Origin: Anaeramoeba flamelloides
Taxonomy: Eukaryota; Metamonada; Anaeramoebidae
Direction: 5' to 3'
Length of the DNA stretch: 64,000 nt
Assembly: GCA_027625915.1 (NCBI GenBank)
Contig: JANTQA010000047.1
Location: 10,168,001-10,232,000 of the forward strand
This document shows, one piece after another, positions 61,126 through 64,000 of the stretch (the first letter of the stretch is position 1; every line of letters starts with the position of its first letter). The notes under the pieces were generated by a model that worked only from the letters and a program-made list of their open reading frames with translations, made no database searches and had not been told where the DNA came from. The translations under genes and the position numbers were made by a program.

Positions 61126-62569
61126 TATTGAAAATTCTCAATTTACAATTTGGATTAGATTAATGATATTAAAATGGCCTATCTTATCCCTATTATATTT
61201 TGGATTTGGGAGTTTTTAGTTACTCAAAAAAAAATGAATAAAAAGGTATAAAAACTTGAATTGATCATTGATGTGGGGCAATGCTAAAAGTTCAAAATTA
61301 TACACCAATAAATATCATTTGTAACAAAAATGGTGTTGGTTTCATTGATTAAAGTACAAACATAAGGAAATTCTAACTTGTAAAAAAAAAAATAAAATGG
61401 ATTTATCACATTCCCTTTACAAAATAACGTATGTGTTTGCTGATATCTAGGGAAAAAATTATAATAAATTTGAAATAAATGGGAAATAATGAAACACTTA
61501 GCCGAAAATACATAAGTGTAAAACAAAATATCTGAAAAATATTTCAAAAGCTATCAATAAACTGATAAAGGTTGGAAATCTTCAAAATTTTGTAAAATAG
61601 TATTAAAACCTCAAGAAAGTTAAATATTTAAACATCCAAAATATCTCAAGCAAAGATTATTCATGATTATTACAGAAAGTTCGATCTTTCAACACATTCT
61701 TAAATAAATATTCTTATTTATGAAATGAAAATAAATAAAAAATCTGCTCTTGTTGTTTAAAATCAAAAAAAAAAAAAAACTTGGAATATAGTTGAAATTT
61801 TTAAATCTTTCGGGTATGCGTGTCCCAAATATGAAAGATGTTGAAATCACCGGAAAGAATCTATTTAAACAATACTGTGTAAAACATCAAAGTCAAAATA
61901 ACAAAAACGATTAACAAAAAAAAATAAAATTAAATTGAAAAAGTTAAATTAAATCAAATTAAATCTATTTTTATTTAGATTTTTCCTCTTACTAAATACC
62001 CTTTTGATATATTTTTAAAAAAAAAAAAACAAAAATTATTTTATTTTGAAACAAGTAAATAAAATAAAAAACAATTTTATATTAGTTTTCTATTAAATAA
62101 GAGGGTTTTTATTCCATTTTTCAAGTTAAAATATCTCAAAAAGGAATAAAAATAAAAGCATTACGATCTGAGAAAAGATCTAGAAAAGGATAAATCTCAA
62201 GAAGAAAAACCTCAAATATTATTTTTTTTTCTGAGAAACCATGAATTCTTTTTAATAATTAAAAAAAAAAAAGTATCAATTATTAAATTTTGAGAATGAT
62301 GGTATTCTATGTAACACAATTTAAATGGGAAATAATTCGAGACAAATCGACTAAATCAATAAAAAAAGTATTTGATTAGATTTTCTATCAAAAAAAAACT
62401 ATTATTTTTGTTTTTTTAAAATGGGATCAAAATACAAAACCTTAGAATTATTAAAAAATTTATTTTTTTTTATGAAATAAAATTTAAATATTTATTTTAT
62501 TTTTATTTAATAATTCAAATATTGTTACAATGTTGTGACAAAAAGAATAATAAGTATTAAGAACAGGTA

Positions 62570-62602
<33 letters not shown>

Positions 62603-62786
62603 TAATAAAATGTGTTTTAGAAAAAAAAAACATAATATAAAAAAAATTAAAAGAAAACAAATAAAAACAAGTATTTTATAAAAATAAAAACATATGATAA
62701 AACAATATCATGGAAACAAAATGAAGAATTTAAAAATAAATCAAATCATTCTAAAGAACAAAAATCGACAGTCAAAAAAAATTGAA

Positions 62787-64000
62787 TTACAACATTATAT
62801 TGTTGGGACTGGTATTTGGTATAATAATGTCTTTAAGAGAATCAAAAACATGTTGTATATTCGTTGTATCTGTTGCACATGTGTAATGAACAAAAACGTT
62901 TTTCTCTTTATCAACAACTCTTTCCAAAAATTTCTTTTTAATCATTTTGCTTGCGTTATCAAAATCCAATCCACCCTTGTATTCGGGGAAGCACACATTG
63001 AGGTCAAATTTTTGAATTTTTTCTTTGAAAAGATCCACTTTGTTTAAAAACAAGATAATGGAAGATTCAGTAAACCATCTAGAATTTGATATCTCTTCGA
63101 ATAATAGCAAACTTTCATGCATTCTATTCATATCTTCATCCTCGAATAATTTTTGATTATACTCGCTCATTGATGATACAAATAAAACAGCGGCAACATC
63201 TTCAAAGCATGAAATCCATTTTTTTCTCTCACAACGTTGTCCACCAACATCAATAATGCTATTGAGATACATTGAAAAAATAGAGCAAAAACATAAATTG
63301 TTAATGAATAATTATTTTAATATATTTAAAACCACCAAAACAAGATTATAATAAGGTCCTTTTTTCTAAAGGCATTGATAAACAAGGATATTTTTTTTTT
63401 TTTTTTCATAATTGGTTAATGTTGTGATTTTTTTCATTAATTTTGAATATTGCAATTTAATGATCAATTCAAAAAATGAAGATAAATCATTTCCAAAAAA
63501 AAAAAAAACAAAACAGAATATTAATGAAATAAGATTAATATTCTAAAATAAACTAGTTTATCGTATCTGCTCATTACAAGCAAATAATTTTGCAAATTAA
63601 AAAAATATAGGAAAATTAAAAACAAAAAAAAAAAAGCAAGACAAATAATTACGATATTAAGTGATCATTCAAAGTAAATTTAGTTGTTGTGATTCCAGTA
63701 GATCTTACTCTGCAATTTAAAATATCTTCTTCAGTTGGTAAATAATTTGGTTTGCACATTGATTCAATTTTCTCAAAATAACTATTTCAATATTATAGAT
63801 GACAAAATCAAAATAAGAATATTATAAATACGAATATAAAAGAAGGAAATTTTTTTTTGATTAAGGTTTAGAATGTACAAAAGCAAGAAAAAATTTAATA
63901 ACGTAAACTACAGTAACAATACTGTTTATATTTTTGAAAAATACATACTAATCAATGGTATCGGGGATGTGAAATAAGGAGCGGTTTTCGTATACGTTCT
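62787..64000 (-). CDS. Heterotrimeric G-protein alpha subunit (3' exons; 5' end off right edge)
   Basis: Three exons are visible: 64000-63949 (NVYENRSLFHIPDTIDY), 63781-63653 and 63258-62787 (stop TAA). The introns are 168 nt (63948-63782, GTATGT..AATAG) and 394 nt (63652-63259, GTAATT..AATAG); codons are rebuilt exactly (TA|T and TC|C). The middle exon carries switch I, YLPTEEDILNCRVRSTGI, with the catalytic Arg and the Mg-binding Thr. The last exon has switch II DVGGQR with the catalytic Gln, then KKWISCFEDV, the guanine-specificity NKVD motif and TCATDT. Gα subunits are membrane-linked GTPase switches of receptor signalling; RGS proteins are their GTPase activators. The C-terminus IIIPNTSPNNIML has the normal length but lacks the Cys four residues from the end that pertussis toxin modifies in Gi. 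The P-loop and helical domain lie outside the window. Confidence 0.93.

Overview
The window is very AT-rich nuclear DNA from a unicellular eukaryote. The evidence is GT-AG introns, K/E/N/Q-rich low-complexity insertions in proteins, TAA stops, long A/T-rich gaps between genes and scattered short transposon remnants. There is no operon-like packing, and I see no rRNA or tRNA gene. The proteome style (long EK and N tracts, Gα and RGS signalling, Furry, SIN3) would fit an amoeboid or flagellate protist such as Anaeramoeba. That placement is a guess from style and not a sequence match.

Six genes can be supported. Left to right they are: (1) the 5' exon of a penta-EF-hand calcium-binding protein (minus strand, runs off the left edge); (2) a Furry/Tao3/Mor2 cell-morphogenesis scaffold (plus, 5640-18564); (3) a coiled-coil + RGS + DUF547 protein (minus, 26746-21967), which I assembled across a 1.6 kb intron that cuts the RGS domain in two and which carries one in-frame TAA inside DUF547; (4) a SIN3 transcriptional corepressor (plus, 33699-49157) in three exons, with PAH1 split by an 8.0 kb intron; (5) an NT-type C2 + long charged helix + dilute (DIL) globular-tail protein (plus, 54765-58292, single exon); (6) the 3' exons of a heterotrimeric G-protein alpha subunit (minus, runs off the right edge).

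The remaining half or more of the window is introns and intergenic DNA. It is filled with short non-coding inverted-repeat elements of several families. Family B (about 196 bp, TA-flanked) has seven copies. Family A (498 bp, TA-flanked) has two, and family C (about 160-230 bp) has at least five. Family E (about 400-480 bp) has two clear copies and a remnant. A hairpin-rich family D forms five clusters. There is also one Mutator-like 792 bp element with long arms and an 11 bp target duplication, one tRNA-derived SINE with a 19 bp target duplication, and one LINE 3' fragment with a Cys-His knuckle. Nothing here looks viral or toxin-derived.

Functionally the genes are a normal eukaryotic mix: calcium and G-protein signalling (EF-hand, Gα, RGS), cell shape (Furry), cargo or membrane adaptor (C2-DIL) and chromatin (SIN3). 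An RGS protein and a Gα in one window are potential partners, but they lie about 36 kb apart and there is no sign of co-regulation.
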